Shown here one piece after another: positions 1 to 5,372 of a stretch of 5,372 nucleotides of DNA (positions are counted from its first letter, which is position 1; each line of letters opens with the position of its first letter). The position numbers and the translations under genes were made by a program. The notes under the pieces are model-generated. The model ran no database searches, was not told the DNA's origin, and saw nothing but the letters and a program-made list of their open reading frames with translations. This stretch comes from Betaproteobacteria bacterium UBA7395 (lineage in GTDB: Bacteria; Pseudomonadota; Gammaproteobacteria; Burkholderiales; Rhodocyclaceae), in NCBI GenBank assembly GCA_002470165.1, contig DKNF01000006.1, positions 1 through 5,372 on the forward strand, written 5' to 3'.

Positions 1-1681
1 CAACGTGATCCGCAACGCCGTGTCCACCGGCACCATGTGGCGCGGTCTCGAAGTCATCCTCAAGGGCCGCGATCCACGCGACGCCTGGGCCTTCACCGAG
101 CGCATCTGCGGCGTGTGTACCGGCACCCATGCGCTGACTTCGGTGCGGGCGGTCGAGGATGCGCTGAACATCCAGATTCCCGAGAACGCCAACATCATCC
201 GCAACCTGATGCAGCTGAATCTCTACATTCACGACCATCTGGTGCACTTCTACCACCTGCACGCGCTCGACTGGGTCGACGTGATTTCGGCGCTGAAGGC
301 CGACCCGAAGAAGACCTCGGAACTGGCGCAGAGCATTTCCTCGTGGCCGCTGTCGTCGCCGGGCTACTTCCGCGACATCCAGAATCGCCTGAAGAAGTTC
401 GTCGATTCCGGCCAGCTCGGCCCCTTCGCCAACGCCTACTGGGGTAATCCGGCGTACAAGCTGCCGCCGGAAGCCAACCTGATGGCGGTCACCCACTATC
501 TCGAAGCCCTCGATTTCCAGAAGGAAATCGTCAAGGTGCACACCATCTTCGGCGGCAAGAACCCGCACCCGAACTGGCTGGTCGGCGGCGTACCCTGCGC
601 GATCAACCTGGAGGGCGCCGGTGCCGTCGGCGCCATCAACATGGAGCGCCTGAACCTGGTCAAGAGCATCATCGACCGCTGCACCGAATTCGTCGAACAG
701 GTCTACATCCCCGACCTGCTCGCCATCGGCTCCTTCTACAAGGGCTGGCTGTACGGCGGCGGCCTGTCGTCGAAGAATCTGCTGTCCTACGGCGACCTGC
801 CGCTCAAGGCCAACGACTACTCGGCCGGCAACCTGATGCTGCCGCGCGGTGCGATCATCAACGGCAAGCTCGACGAGATCCACCCGGTCGACCTGCGCGA
901 TCCGGAACAGGTTCAGGAATACGTCGCCCACAGCTGGTACAAGTACCCTGACGAGAACCTCGGTCTGCATCCCTGGGACGGTGTCACCGAACCGAATTTT
1001 GTGCTCGGCCCGAACACCAAGGGGACCAAGACCAACATCAAGGAACTCGACGAAGGCGCCAAGTACTCCTGGATCAAGGCCCCGCGCTGGCGTGGCCACG
1101 CCATGGAAGTCGGCTGCCTGCCGCGGATGGTGCTCGGCTACCTGCAGCCCAAGCAGTACCCGGAAATCCACGGCCTGGTCGAAGGCGCGCTCAAGCACCT
1201 CGACGTGCCGGTCACCGCGCTGTTCTCGACGCTCGGCCGCACTGCCGCGCGCGGTCTGGAAACGGCCTACTGCGTCAAGCTGCAGGCGCGCGAATTCGAC
1301 CGCCTGATGGCCAACCTCAAGGCCGGCGACCTGAATACCGCGAACATCGACAAGTGGGAACCGAAGACCTGGCCGAAGGAGGCCAAGGGCGTCGGTTTCA
1401 CCGAAGCCCCGCGCGGCGCGCTCGGTCACTGGATCAAGATCAAGGACACCAAGATCGACAACTACCAGTGCGTCGTGCCGACCACCTGGAACGGCGGTCC
1501 GCGTGACCACAAGGGCCAGATCGGCGCCTTCGAGGCCTCGCTGATGGACACCCCGGTGGCCAAGGCCGACGAGCCGCTGGAAATCCTGCGCACGCTGCAT
1601 TCCTTCGATCCCTGCCTGGCCTGCTCGACGCACGTGATGAGCCCGGACGGACAGGAAATGACGACGGTCAAGGTCCGCTGA
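1..1681 (+). CDS. hupL: Uptake [NiFe]-hydrogenase large (catalytic) subunit, 5' end cut off
   Basis: Catalytic subunit of a membrane-bound H2-uptake hydrogenase (HupL/HoxG/HyaB family); it carries the Ni-Fe(CN)2CO site and splits H2 at the periplasmic face. The reading frame is already open at base 2, and the GTG at 5 is an internal Val codon, not a start. Numbering from that Val, the first nickel-binding motif is [10 protein letters not shown] (Cys35, Cys38, His42) and the second is DPCLACSTH (Cys537, Cys540, His543). The outer-shell Arg of the active site sits in [10 protein letters not shown] (Arg470), 67 residues before Cys537, the same spacing as Arg509 to Cys576 in E. coli Hyd-1. The last 15 residues after His543 (starting VMSPDG) match the tail removed by the maturation protease, so this is a precursor. 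Compared with HoxG and HyaB about 40 N-terminal residues are missing, including the RxEGH region. The TGA at 1679-1681 precedes hupC by 22 bases. Overall similarity suggests the oxygen-tolerant group 1d, but the decisive extra cysteines are in the small subunit, which is not visible. Confidence 0.97.
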   Translation, partial: NVIRNAVSTGTMWRGLEVILKGRDPRDAWAFTERICGVCTGTHALTSVRAVEDALNIQIPENANIIRNLMQLNLYIHDHLVHFYHLHALDWVDVISALKADPKKTSELAQSISSWPLSSPGYFRDIQNRLKKFVDSGQLGPFANAYWGNPAYKLPPEANLMAVTHYLEALDFQKEIVKVHTIFGGKNPHPNWLVGGVPCAINLEGAGAVGAINMERLNLVKSIIDRCTEFVEQVYIPDLLAIGSFYKGWLYGGGLSSKNLLSYGDLPLKANDYSAGNLMLPRGAIINGKLDEIHPVDLRDPEQVQEYVAHSWYKYPDENLGLHPWDGVTEPNFVLGPNTKGTKTNIKELDEGAKYSWIKAPRWRGHAMEVGCLPRMVLGYLQPKQYPEIHGLVEGALKHLDVPVTALFSTLGRTAARGLETAYCVKLQAREFDRLMANLKAGDLNTANIDKWEPKTWPKEAKGVGFTEAPRGALGHWIKIKDTKIDNYQCVVPTTWNGGPRDHKGQIGAFEASLMDTPVAKADEPLEILRTLHSFDPCLACSTHVMSPDGQEMTTVKVR

Positions 1682-1690
1682 GCGGTCCGG

Positions 1691-1698
1691 AAAGGAGG
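1691..1698 (+). promoter_or_regulatory. Strong Shine-Dalgarno for hupC
   Basis: AAAGGAGG lies 5 bases before the hupC ATG at 1704 and is nearly fully complementary to the 3' end of 16S rRNA. It is the best ribosome binding site in the window and fixes the hupC start. The later genes instead have weak sites and rely on overlapping stop/start codons. Confidence 0.85.
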
Positions 1699-1703
1699 CA
1701 ATC

Positions 1704-2408
1704 ATGCTTTCACAACAGGACATGCTGGAGGCCGAACGGCACGGCCGGCAGGTACGCTCGATCTATGTCTATGAGGCGCCGGTGCGTCTGTGGCACTGGA
1801 TCAACGCGCTGTGCATGGTGGTGCTGGCGGTGACCGGCTATTTCATCGGCCTGCCGTTGCCATCCGTGCCCGGTGAGGCGGCGGAGAATTTCCTGATGGG
1901 CTACATCCGCTTTGCCCATTTCGCCGCTGCCTACATCTTCGCCATCGGTCTGCTCGGTCGCATCTACTGGGCGCTGGTCGGCAATCATCATGCGCGGCAG
2001 ATCTTCAAGCTGCCGATCACCAACCGGGACTGGTGGAGCGAAGTCTTCTTCGAACTGCGCTGGTATCTCTTCCTCGAGAAGACGCCGAAAAAGTACGTCG
2101 GCCACAACCCGATGGCGCAGCTGATGATGTTCTTCTTCTTCACCGTGTTGTCGGTCGGCATGGTCCTCACCGGTTTCGCGCTGTACAGCGAAGGCACCGG
2201 GTTGGGCAGCTGGGCCGACAGCCTGTTCGGCTGGGTCATTCCGGCGCTCGGCGGGTCCATGCAGGTACACAACCTGCACCGGCTGGGCATGTGGATCATG
2301 ATGACCTTCGCGGTCGTGCATATCTACGCGGCGATCCGTGAAGACATCATGAGCCGGCAGTCGTTGATCTCGACCATGGTCAGTGGCTGGCGGATGTTCA
2401 AGGACTGA
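1704..2408 (+). CDS. hupC: Hydrogenase cytochrome b subunit (membrane anchor, quinone reductase)
   Basis: Di-haem b-type cytochrome (HupC/HoxZ/HyaC family, 234 aa, the normal length). It anchors the HupSL dimer to the cytoplasmic membrane and carries electrons from the small-subunit FeS clusters to the quinone pool. Four hydrophobic segments are visible at roughly residues 29-50, 68-92, 138-162 and 193-212. Likely axial haem ligands are His31 in RLWHWINA, His72 in RFAHFAAAY, His192 (or His189) in VHNLHRLGMW and His206 in VVHIYAAI. The opening YVYEAPVRLWHW motif is typical of the family. The start at 1704 is supported by the AAAGGAGG site. It follows hupL by 22 bases, the usual position right after the structural subunits, and is followed by the hairpin-bearing gap before hupD. 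No irregularity seen. Confidence 0.96.
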   Translation: MLSQQDMLEAERHGRQVRSIYVYEAPVRLWHWINALCMVVLAVTGYFIGLPLPSVPGEAAENFLMGYIRFAHFAAAYIFAIGLLGRIYWALVGNHHARQIFKLPITNRDWWSEVFFELRWYLFLEKTPKKYVGHNPMAQLMMFFFFTVLSVGMVLTGFALYSEGTGLGSWADSLFGWVIPALGGSMQVHNLHRLGMWIMMTFAVVHIYAAIREDIMSRQSLISTMVSGWRMFKD

Positions 2409-2438
2409 GCGGACAAAGATTTACCTTGCGTTAGGTTC

Positions 2439-2471
2439 GCCCCGGTCAGCCTGGCTGCCCGGGGCATTTTT
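2439..2471 (+). terminator. Terminator-like hairpin with T run between hupC and hupD
   Basis: GCCCCGG (2439-2445) pairs perfectly with CCGGGGC (2459-2465). After one T/C mismatch, CAGC (2447-2450) pairs with GCTG (2454-2457) around a 3-base CTG loop. The stem is followed directly by ATTTTT (2466-2471). This has the shape of a Rho-independent terminator, placed 31 bases after the hupC stop and 27 bases before the hupD start. As the downstream genes plainly belong to the same operon, partial termination or 3'-end stabilisation of the hupSLC message is more likely than a full stop. Function is inferred; no expression data are visible. Confidence 0.6.
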
Positions 2472-2483
2472 CCCCAGGGGAAA
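2469..2483. repeat. Short perfect inverted repeat upstream of hupD
   Basis: TTTCCCC and GGGGAAA are perfect inverted repeats either side of a single A at 2476. As RNA this could form a 6-bp stem with a 3-base loop. It begins inside the T run of the preceding hairpin and ends 14 bases before the hupD ATG, covering the AGGGGA that is the most purine-rich stretch upstream of hupD. It may be a processing or translational control element, or simply chance. Confidence 0.4.
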
Positions 2484-2497
2484 GCGAGAACAAGCGG

Positions 2498-3109
2498 ATG
2501 AAAAAACGGATACTCGTACTCGGCATCGGCAACCTGCTGTGGGCCGACGAAGGTTTCGGCGTGCGTTGCGTCGAGGCGCTCAACGCCGGCTGGTGCTTCC
2601 CGGACAACGTCACGGTCATGGACGGCGGCACGCAGGGGCTCTACCTGCTGCCCTACGTGCAGGAGGCCGACTGCCTGCTGGTTTTCGACGCGGTCGATTA
2701 CGGCGACACGCCGGGCGACCTGCGCGAGGTGGTCGGCGACCAGGTGCCGCGTTTCATGGGCGCCAAGAAGATGAGCCTGCACCAGACCGGTTTCCAGGAA
2801 GTGCTGGCGGCCGCCGCGTTGACCGGCAAGCTGCCGGCCGAACTGGTGCTGATCGGCGTCCAGCCCGAAGAACTCGAGGACTACGGCGGCAGCCTGCGCG
2901 ACGTGGTCAAGGCGCAGATGGTGCCGGCGCTGAACCTGGCGCTCGACTGGCTGGAACGCTGGGGCGTCGTCGGCAGCATCCGCGAAGGCGCGGCCGAGGC
3001 GATCACCGACCGGGCGCTGGCCATGGACGTCTACGAAGCCGGCCGGCCGCCGGCCGACCAGGCCTGTCGCCTGGGCGACGCCCGTTTCCTGAACGCGGAA
3101 GCCGCCTGA
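2498..3109 (+). CDS. hupD: Hydrogenase maturation endopeptidase
   Basis: Nickel-dependent protease of the HybD/HoxM/HupD family (peptidase M52) that removes the C-terminal tail of the HupL precursor after nickel has been inserted, allowing pairing with the small subunit; it acts in the cytoplasm. The N-terminus KKRILVLGIGNLLWADEGFG is the family signature. By comparison with E. coli HybD (Glu16, Asp62, His93), the nickel ligands are Glu18 in WADEGFG, Asp64 in LVFDAVDYG and His95 in SLHQTGF. DGGTQG (42-47) is the conserved loop. At 203 aa it is about as long as HoxM and nearly 40 residues longer than HybD because of a C-terminal extension. The start is the ATG at 2498; only a weak purine site (GAGA, 2486-2489) precedes it, while AGGGGA is farther off at 2476-2481. 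Its TGA overlaps the hupF ATG by one base (TGATG). It is the first gene of the tightly coupled accessory block. Confidence 0.96.
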   Translation: MKKRILVLGIGNLLWADEGFGVRCVEALNAGWCFPDNVTVMDGGTQGLYLLPYVQEADCLLVFDAVDYGDTPGDLREVVGDQVPRFMGAKKMSLHQTGFQEVLAAAALTGKLPAELVLIGVQPEELEDYGGSLRDVVKAQMVPALNLALDWLERWGVVGSIREGAAEAITDRALAMDVYEAGRPPADQACRLGDARFLNAEAA

Positions 3110-3411
3110 TGTGTCTCGGCATACCCGTCGAGGTGCTGGCCTGCGGCGAGCATTTCGCCCGCTGCCGGGGGCGTGACGGCGAGGTCAGCATCGACATCCG
3201 CCTGGTCGGCGCGCAGCCGCCGGGCACCTGGCTGCTCTGCTTTCTCGACGCCGCCCGCGAGGTCATTCCGGCCGAACGTGCCGCCGCCGTCAATGCCGCA
3301 CTGTCGGCGCTGAGCGCGGTCAATGCCGGCGAGACCGATCTGTCCGCCTTCTTCGCCGACCTCGACCGCGAACCCCAACTCCCCGAATTCCTGAGGACAT
3401 CCCGCCCATGA
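3109..3411 (+). CDS. hupF: HypC-family hydrogenase maturation chaperone
   Basis: Small HypC/HupF/HoxL-type chaperone of 100 aa. It begins MCLGIPVEV, where Cys2 exposed after Met removal is the residue HypC proteins use to hold the Fe(CN)2CO unit during transfer to the large subunit. It is longer than ordinary HypC (about 75-90 aa). Its tail, ending AFFADLDREPQLPEFLR (residues 80-96), is characteristic of HupF/HoxL rather than the general HypC. Family knowledge: HupF/HoxL binds the HupL/HoxG precursor, and in Rhizobium HupF protects it under oxygen. The ATG shares its A with the hupD stop. The same frame stays open far upstream (to an ATG at 2383), but that stretch is a shadow of hupD, so 3109 is the real start. 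Its TGA overlaps the next ATG by four bases. Confidence 0.93.
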   Translation: MCLGIPVEVLACGEHFARCRGRDGEVSIDIRLVGAQPPGTWLLCFLDAAREVIPAERAAAVNAALSALSAVNAGETDLSAFFADLDREPQLPEFLRTSRP

Positions 3412-3866
3412 TGCTTGAACTGAAAGCCGGTGCCACTTCGCTCGAACGCCTCGAAGGCGCCATTGCCCGGATGCAGCAGAAACACGGATTCGTCCGCGTC
3501 GCCGCCGACGCCCCGCAATTTCCCGCCGGCCTGGCCGCCCTGCTGCTCACCGACGATCCGCAGCGCAACCTGGAAGTGCTCGACGCCTGCGTGATCCTGC
3601 CCGAAGCGCTGAACGGCCTCGGCGCCGACGTTGCCCGCCTGGTCGCCGGTCCGGAAGCCAGTGCCGCGCTGATGCAGCGCTTCGCCGTGGCGCGTGCGCC
3701 GGCGGTCGTTTTCTTGCGCGATGGCGATTATCTCGGCAGCCTCAACGGCATCCGTGACTGGCAGGAATACCGCGACGAAGTCGCCCGCCTCGCCGCCGGC
3801 CCGGCCCGGCCGCGCCCGATTCCCATCCCGGTGCGTGACGCCGGAACTACCGGAGCCTGCGCATGA
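3408..3866 (+). CDS. hupG: Thioredoxin-fold hydrogenase chaperone (HyaE/HoxO/HupG)
   Basis: 152-aa protein of the HyaE/HupG/HoxO family. It has a thioredoxin-like layout with FLRDGDYLGSLNGIRDW (102-118) forming the C-terminal half and a likely cis-proline at Pro98 in ARAPAVVF. There is no CxxC: the usual redox position is LDACVILPEAL with one cysteine, Cys61, and the only other cysteine is Cys151, next to the C-terminus. It therefore probably acts as a binding chaperone, not a disulfide enzyme. Family members bind the Tat signal peptide of the small-subunit precursor and hold it back until folding is complete. Two ATGs stand in tandem (3408 and 3411). 3408 is chosen because it makes a 4-base ATGA overlap with hupF and is 10 bases from GAGGA (3393-3397). 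It overlaps hupH by ATGA at its end. Confidence 0.92.
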   Translation: MMLELKAGATSLERLEGAIARMQQKHGFVRVAADAPQFPAGLAALLLTDDPQRNLEVLDACVILPEALNGLGADVARLVAGPEASAALMQRFAVARAPAVVFLRDGDYLGSLNGIRDWQEYRDEVARLAAGPARPRPIPIPVRDAGTTGACA

Positions 3867-4726
3867 ATCCCGCTTCCTTACGTCCCTTCCCGATTCCCGT
3901 CGTTGCCCTTGGCCCCGGTTCGCAGGACGACGACGCTCCGGCTTATCTGGCCATGCCGCAAGGCATGCAGACCTTTTCGGCGCCCTATCTGCCTGACGGT
4001 GCTGCGCCCGATGCCGTTGCTGCCGTACTTGGCCTGCTCGGCGATTTCGTCGACCAGGCGGCAGCGCGCGGTCTCGACGGTGCGGCCAGCATCGACCTGC
4101 TCGGCCTGGACCCGGCGGTTCGTGACCTGATCAATCAGTCGCTCGGTTTCGGCGAAGTCAGCGCCTTCACCACCGCGCCGCGTCACTGGCGCGTCCAGGA
4201 AACCGCCTTCGCCGGCTTCTGGCGCGTGCTCGAAATCGCCGACGACGGCCGTTTCCTCAGCGACCGCCTGCAGACCGGCGCCATTCCCGACGTCCTCGCG
4301 GCGACCATGGACGCCTGCGCCGGCAGCGAACTGGCCGCGCCCGACTACCCGGCCGGCTGCATGAACGCACCGGCGCTGGTCGAGGAAATCCGCATGCAGG
4401 CCGCTGCCTGGCAGCCGGGACAAGCCGCGCACGTCATCAACCTGAGCCTGCTGCCGGTCAGCGAGGCCGACCTCGACACGCTCTACGGCTGGCTCGGCCA
4501 CCGCGAGGTGTCGATCCTGTCGCGCGGCTACGGCAACTGCCGGATCACCAGCACGCGCCTGAAGAACGTCTGGTGGGTGCAGTACTTCAACAGCATGGAC
4601 GTGCTCATCCTCAACTCGATCGAGGTCGGCGGCATGCCCGAGGTGGCACTGGCGGCACCCGAGGATTTCGCTGATTCCGTGCAGCGGCTGCAGGAATACC
4701 TCGAGATGATGGCCGAAAACGCGTGA
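3863..4726 (+). CDS. hupH: Hydrogenase expression/assembly protein (HupH/HoxQ/HyaF)
   Basis: 287-aa HupH/HyaF/HoxQ family protein, full length for the family. The N-terminal VVALGPGSQ (13-21) and the C-terminal RGYGNCRITSTRLKNVWWVQ (221-240), followed by YFNSMDVLILN, are the two most recognisable family blocks. Cysteines in the C-terminal part include Cys166 and Cys226. There is no signal peptide and no membrane segment, so it is probably cytoplasmic. Family knowledge: HoxQ works with HoxO on the small-subunit precursor of the membrane-bound hydrogenase, and E. coli HyaF is needed for full Hyd-1 activity; the chemistry is not established. The ATG at 3863 forms a 4-base overlap with hupG, and the TGA overlaps a GTG start of hupI. 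The first ~50 codons use T-ending codons somewhat more than the rest of the operon. Confidence 0.94.
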   Translation: MNPASLRPFPIPVVALGPGSQDDDAPAYLAMPQGMQTFSAPYLPDGAAPDAVAAVLGLLGDFVDQAAARGLDGAASIDLLGLDPAVRDLINQSLGFGEVSAFTTAPRHWRVQETAFAGFWRVLEIADDGRFLSDRLQTGAIPDVLAATMDACAGSELAAPDYPAGCMNAPALVEEIRMQAAAWQPGQAAHVINLSLLPVSEADLDTLYGWLGHREVSILSRGYGNCRITSTRLKNVWWVQYFNSMDVLILNSIEVGGMPEVALAAPEDFADSVQRLQEYLEMMAENA

Positions 4727-4944
4727 GTGCAGCCATGAACGAGCGCATCTTCGAAGGCAGCTTCCGTGCCGTGCAAGCCGACGACCGCCTCGAATGCGGC
4801 ATTTGCTGGTGGGTGTACGACCCGGCCGAGGGTGACGACGTGCGCGGCATTCCGGCCGGCACGCCCTTCGCCGGATTGCCCGACGACTGGTGCTGCCCCG
4901 GTTGCGACGCGCCCAAGCACAAGTTCATGGTCATCGCTACGTGA
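4723..4944 (+). CDS. hupI: Rubredoxin-like hydrogenase maturation protein
   Basis: Rubredoxin of the HupI/HoxR type, 73 aa from the GTG at 4723. It has one iron site made of Cys25 and Cys28 (ECGICWWVYDP) plus Cys58 and Cys61 (CCPGCDAP). PAGTPFAGLPDDW (44-56) is the classic rubredoxin hairpin leading to the second pair. Cys57, directly before the ligand Cys58, is an extra cysteine where relatives usually have a non-cysteine residue. Family knowledge: HoxR is needed for proper assembly of the small-subunit FeS clusters at higher oxygen. Start choice: GTG 4723 gives a GTGA overlap with hupH, matching the other junctions of the block; ATG 4735 would give 69 aa and is nearly as plausible. No convincing Shine-Dalgarno precedes either. 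The 3' end overlaps hupJ by GTGA. Confidence 0.93.
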   Translation: MSAAMNERIFEGSFRAVQADDRLECGICWWVYDPAEGDDVRGIPAGTPFAGLPDDWCCPGCDAPKHKFMVIAT

Positions 4945-5372
4945 AATTCTGGCCAGACGATCCGGCGGCCGACATCGAAGCCGTCTTTGCCGACATCGCG
5001 GCGACGCGCATGGCCGGCCTGCCGATCTGCAATCCGGCGCTGCAGGTCGAGGCCGTCGGCTTTCGCCTGGCCGGGCACGGTCACTGGACCGGCGCCCTGG
5101 TCACGCCGTGGGCGATCAACCTGCTCTGCCTGCCCGGCCACGCCGACTGGCCGGCAGCCGCTGCCGGCAGCCATTACGACTGGGCCTTTCCGTCCGGCGT
5201 CTATGAATTCATCGTCGCCGACGAGGCCCGGCTCGGCCGCTACCACCTCTGTTCGCTGTTCTCGCCGGCCGGCGAATTCACCAGCCACGAGCAGGCCCGG
5301 CTGACCGCGCTGGCGGCGATCACCGCGCTGTTCAACGATCCGCTCGCCGCGCCGCCGGAGCAGCCGGTGGAC
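4941..5372 (+). CDS. hupJ: HybE-family [NiFe]-hydrogenase assembly chaperone, 3' end cut off
   Basis: The frame beginning at GTG 4941 stays open through the last base of the window (144 codons, no stop), so the gene is 3' partial. The product matches the HybE/HupJ/HoxT family: MAGLPICNPALQVEAVGFRL (residues 24-43), then GHWTGALVTPWAINLLCLPG (48-67) and WAFPSGVYEFIVADEARLGR (79-98). The LPxxNPAL...VGF...W.G.LVTPW..NL..LP pattern is diagnostic. HybE proteins bind hydrogenase small-subunit or precursor proteins during assembly; the exact role of HupJ/HoxT is unresolved, though HoxT has been linked to assembly of active membrane-bound enzyme in air. The GTG overlaps the hupI stop by four bases (GTGA) and has no strong ribosome site, so translation probably depends on coupling. 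An internal ATG at 5010 would drop the first 23 residues and cut the family's N-terminal helix, so it is less likely. Confidence 0.9.
   Translation, partial: MKFWPDDPAADIEAVFADIAATRMAGLPICNPALQVEAVGFRLAGHGHWTGALVTPWAINLLCLPGHADWPAAAAGSHYDWAFPSGVYEFIVADEARLGRYHLCSLFSPAGEFTSHEQARLTALAAITALFNDPLAAPPEQPVD

Noticed and set aside
5..7. GTG as a start codon for the hydrogenase large subunit.
   Set aside because: The frame is open before it, and the family has about 40 further N-terminal residues including the RxEGH motif, so this is an internal Val at a cut edge.
1710..2321. 203-residue open frame on the - strand opposite hupC.
   Set aside because: Antisense shadow in GC-rich DNA; no recognisable domain, and hupC on the + strand is unambiguous.
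2383..3108. Long open + strand frame (ATG 2383) running ahead of and in frame with hupF, as if HupF had a 242-residue N-terminal extension.
   Set aside because: It starts inside hupC, crosses the hairpin gap and then runs out of frame through hupD. Its translation is Arg/Gly-rich shadow sequence, and HupF clearly begins MCLGIPVEV at 3109.
3878..4501. 207-residue open frame on the - strand opposite hupH.
   Set aside because: Mirror frame of high-GC coding sequence with no family motif; hupH is well supported over the same bases.
4611..5288. 225-residue - strand frame spanning the hupH end, hupI and hupJ.
   Set aside because: It covers three well-recognised + strand genes, is low in complexity and has no domain I recognise.
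4987..5304. Arg-rich + strand frame of 105 residues within the last gene.
   Set aside because: It is out of frame with the HybE-family reading frame from 4941, which has clear conserved motifs and stays open to the window edge.

Overview
The window is the middle of an uptake [NiFe]-hydrogenase operon. All genes lie on the + strand and both ends are cut. It starts about 40 codons inside the large-subunit gene and ends inside a late accessory gene. The order is hupL (partial), hupC, hupD, hupF, hupG, hupH, hupI, hupJ (partial), using hup names; the hox equivalents are hoxG, Z, M, L, O, Q, R, T. The DNA is visibly GC-rich, with strong G/C preference at third codon positions. Protein wording and gene order resemble the membrane-bound hydrogenase loci of aerobic or facultative Betaproteobacteria (Ralstonia/Cupriavidus type, or Rhodocyclales such as Dechloromonas and relatives). 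That taxonomic guess is inference; no marker gene is present.

Layout. Positions 1-1681 hold the catalytic subunit with both active-site CxxC motifs and a 15-residue C-terminal tail that is cleaved during maturation. A 22-base gap with a near-perfect Shine-Dalgarno leads to the membrane cytochrome b gene (1704-2408). Next comes the only sizeable non-coding stretch, 89 bases (2409-2497). It contains a strong GC-rich hairpin followed by a T run, then a second short inverted repeat. From 2498 to the end is a compact maturation block: endopeptidase (hupD), HypC-like chaperone (hupF), thioredoxin-fold chaperone (hupG), HupH/HyaF protein, rubredoxin (hupI) and HybE-type chaperone (hupJ). Every junction in this block overlaps by 1 or 4 bases (TGATG, ATGA, ATGA, GTGA, GTGA), which points to translational coupling.

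How it works together. HupL pairs with the FeS small subunit HupS, whose gene is presumably just upstream and outside the window. The pair oxidises H2 on the periplasmic side, and HupC anchors it and passes electrons to quinone. HupF delivers or protects the Fe centre of the HupL precursor. After nickel insertion HupD clips the HupL tail. HupG and HupH act on the Tat-exported small subunit, and HupI and HupJ are further assembly factors tied to work in air. No gene for the HupE nickel permease lies between hupD and hupF, so the order is hox-like rather than rhizobial.

I found no previously undescribed system. The most interesting non-coding signal is the terminator-like hairpin between the structural genes and the maturation genes.
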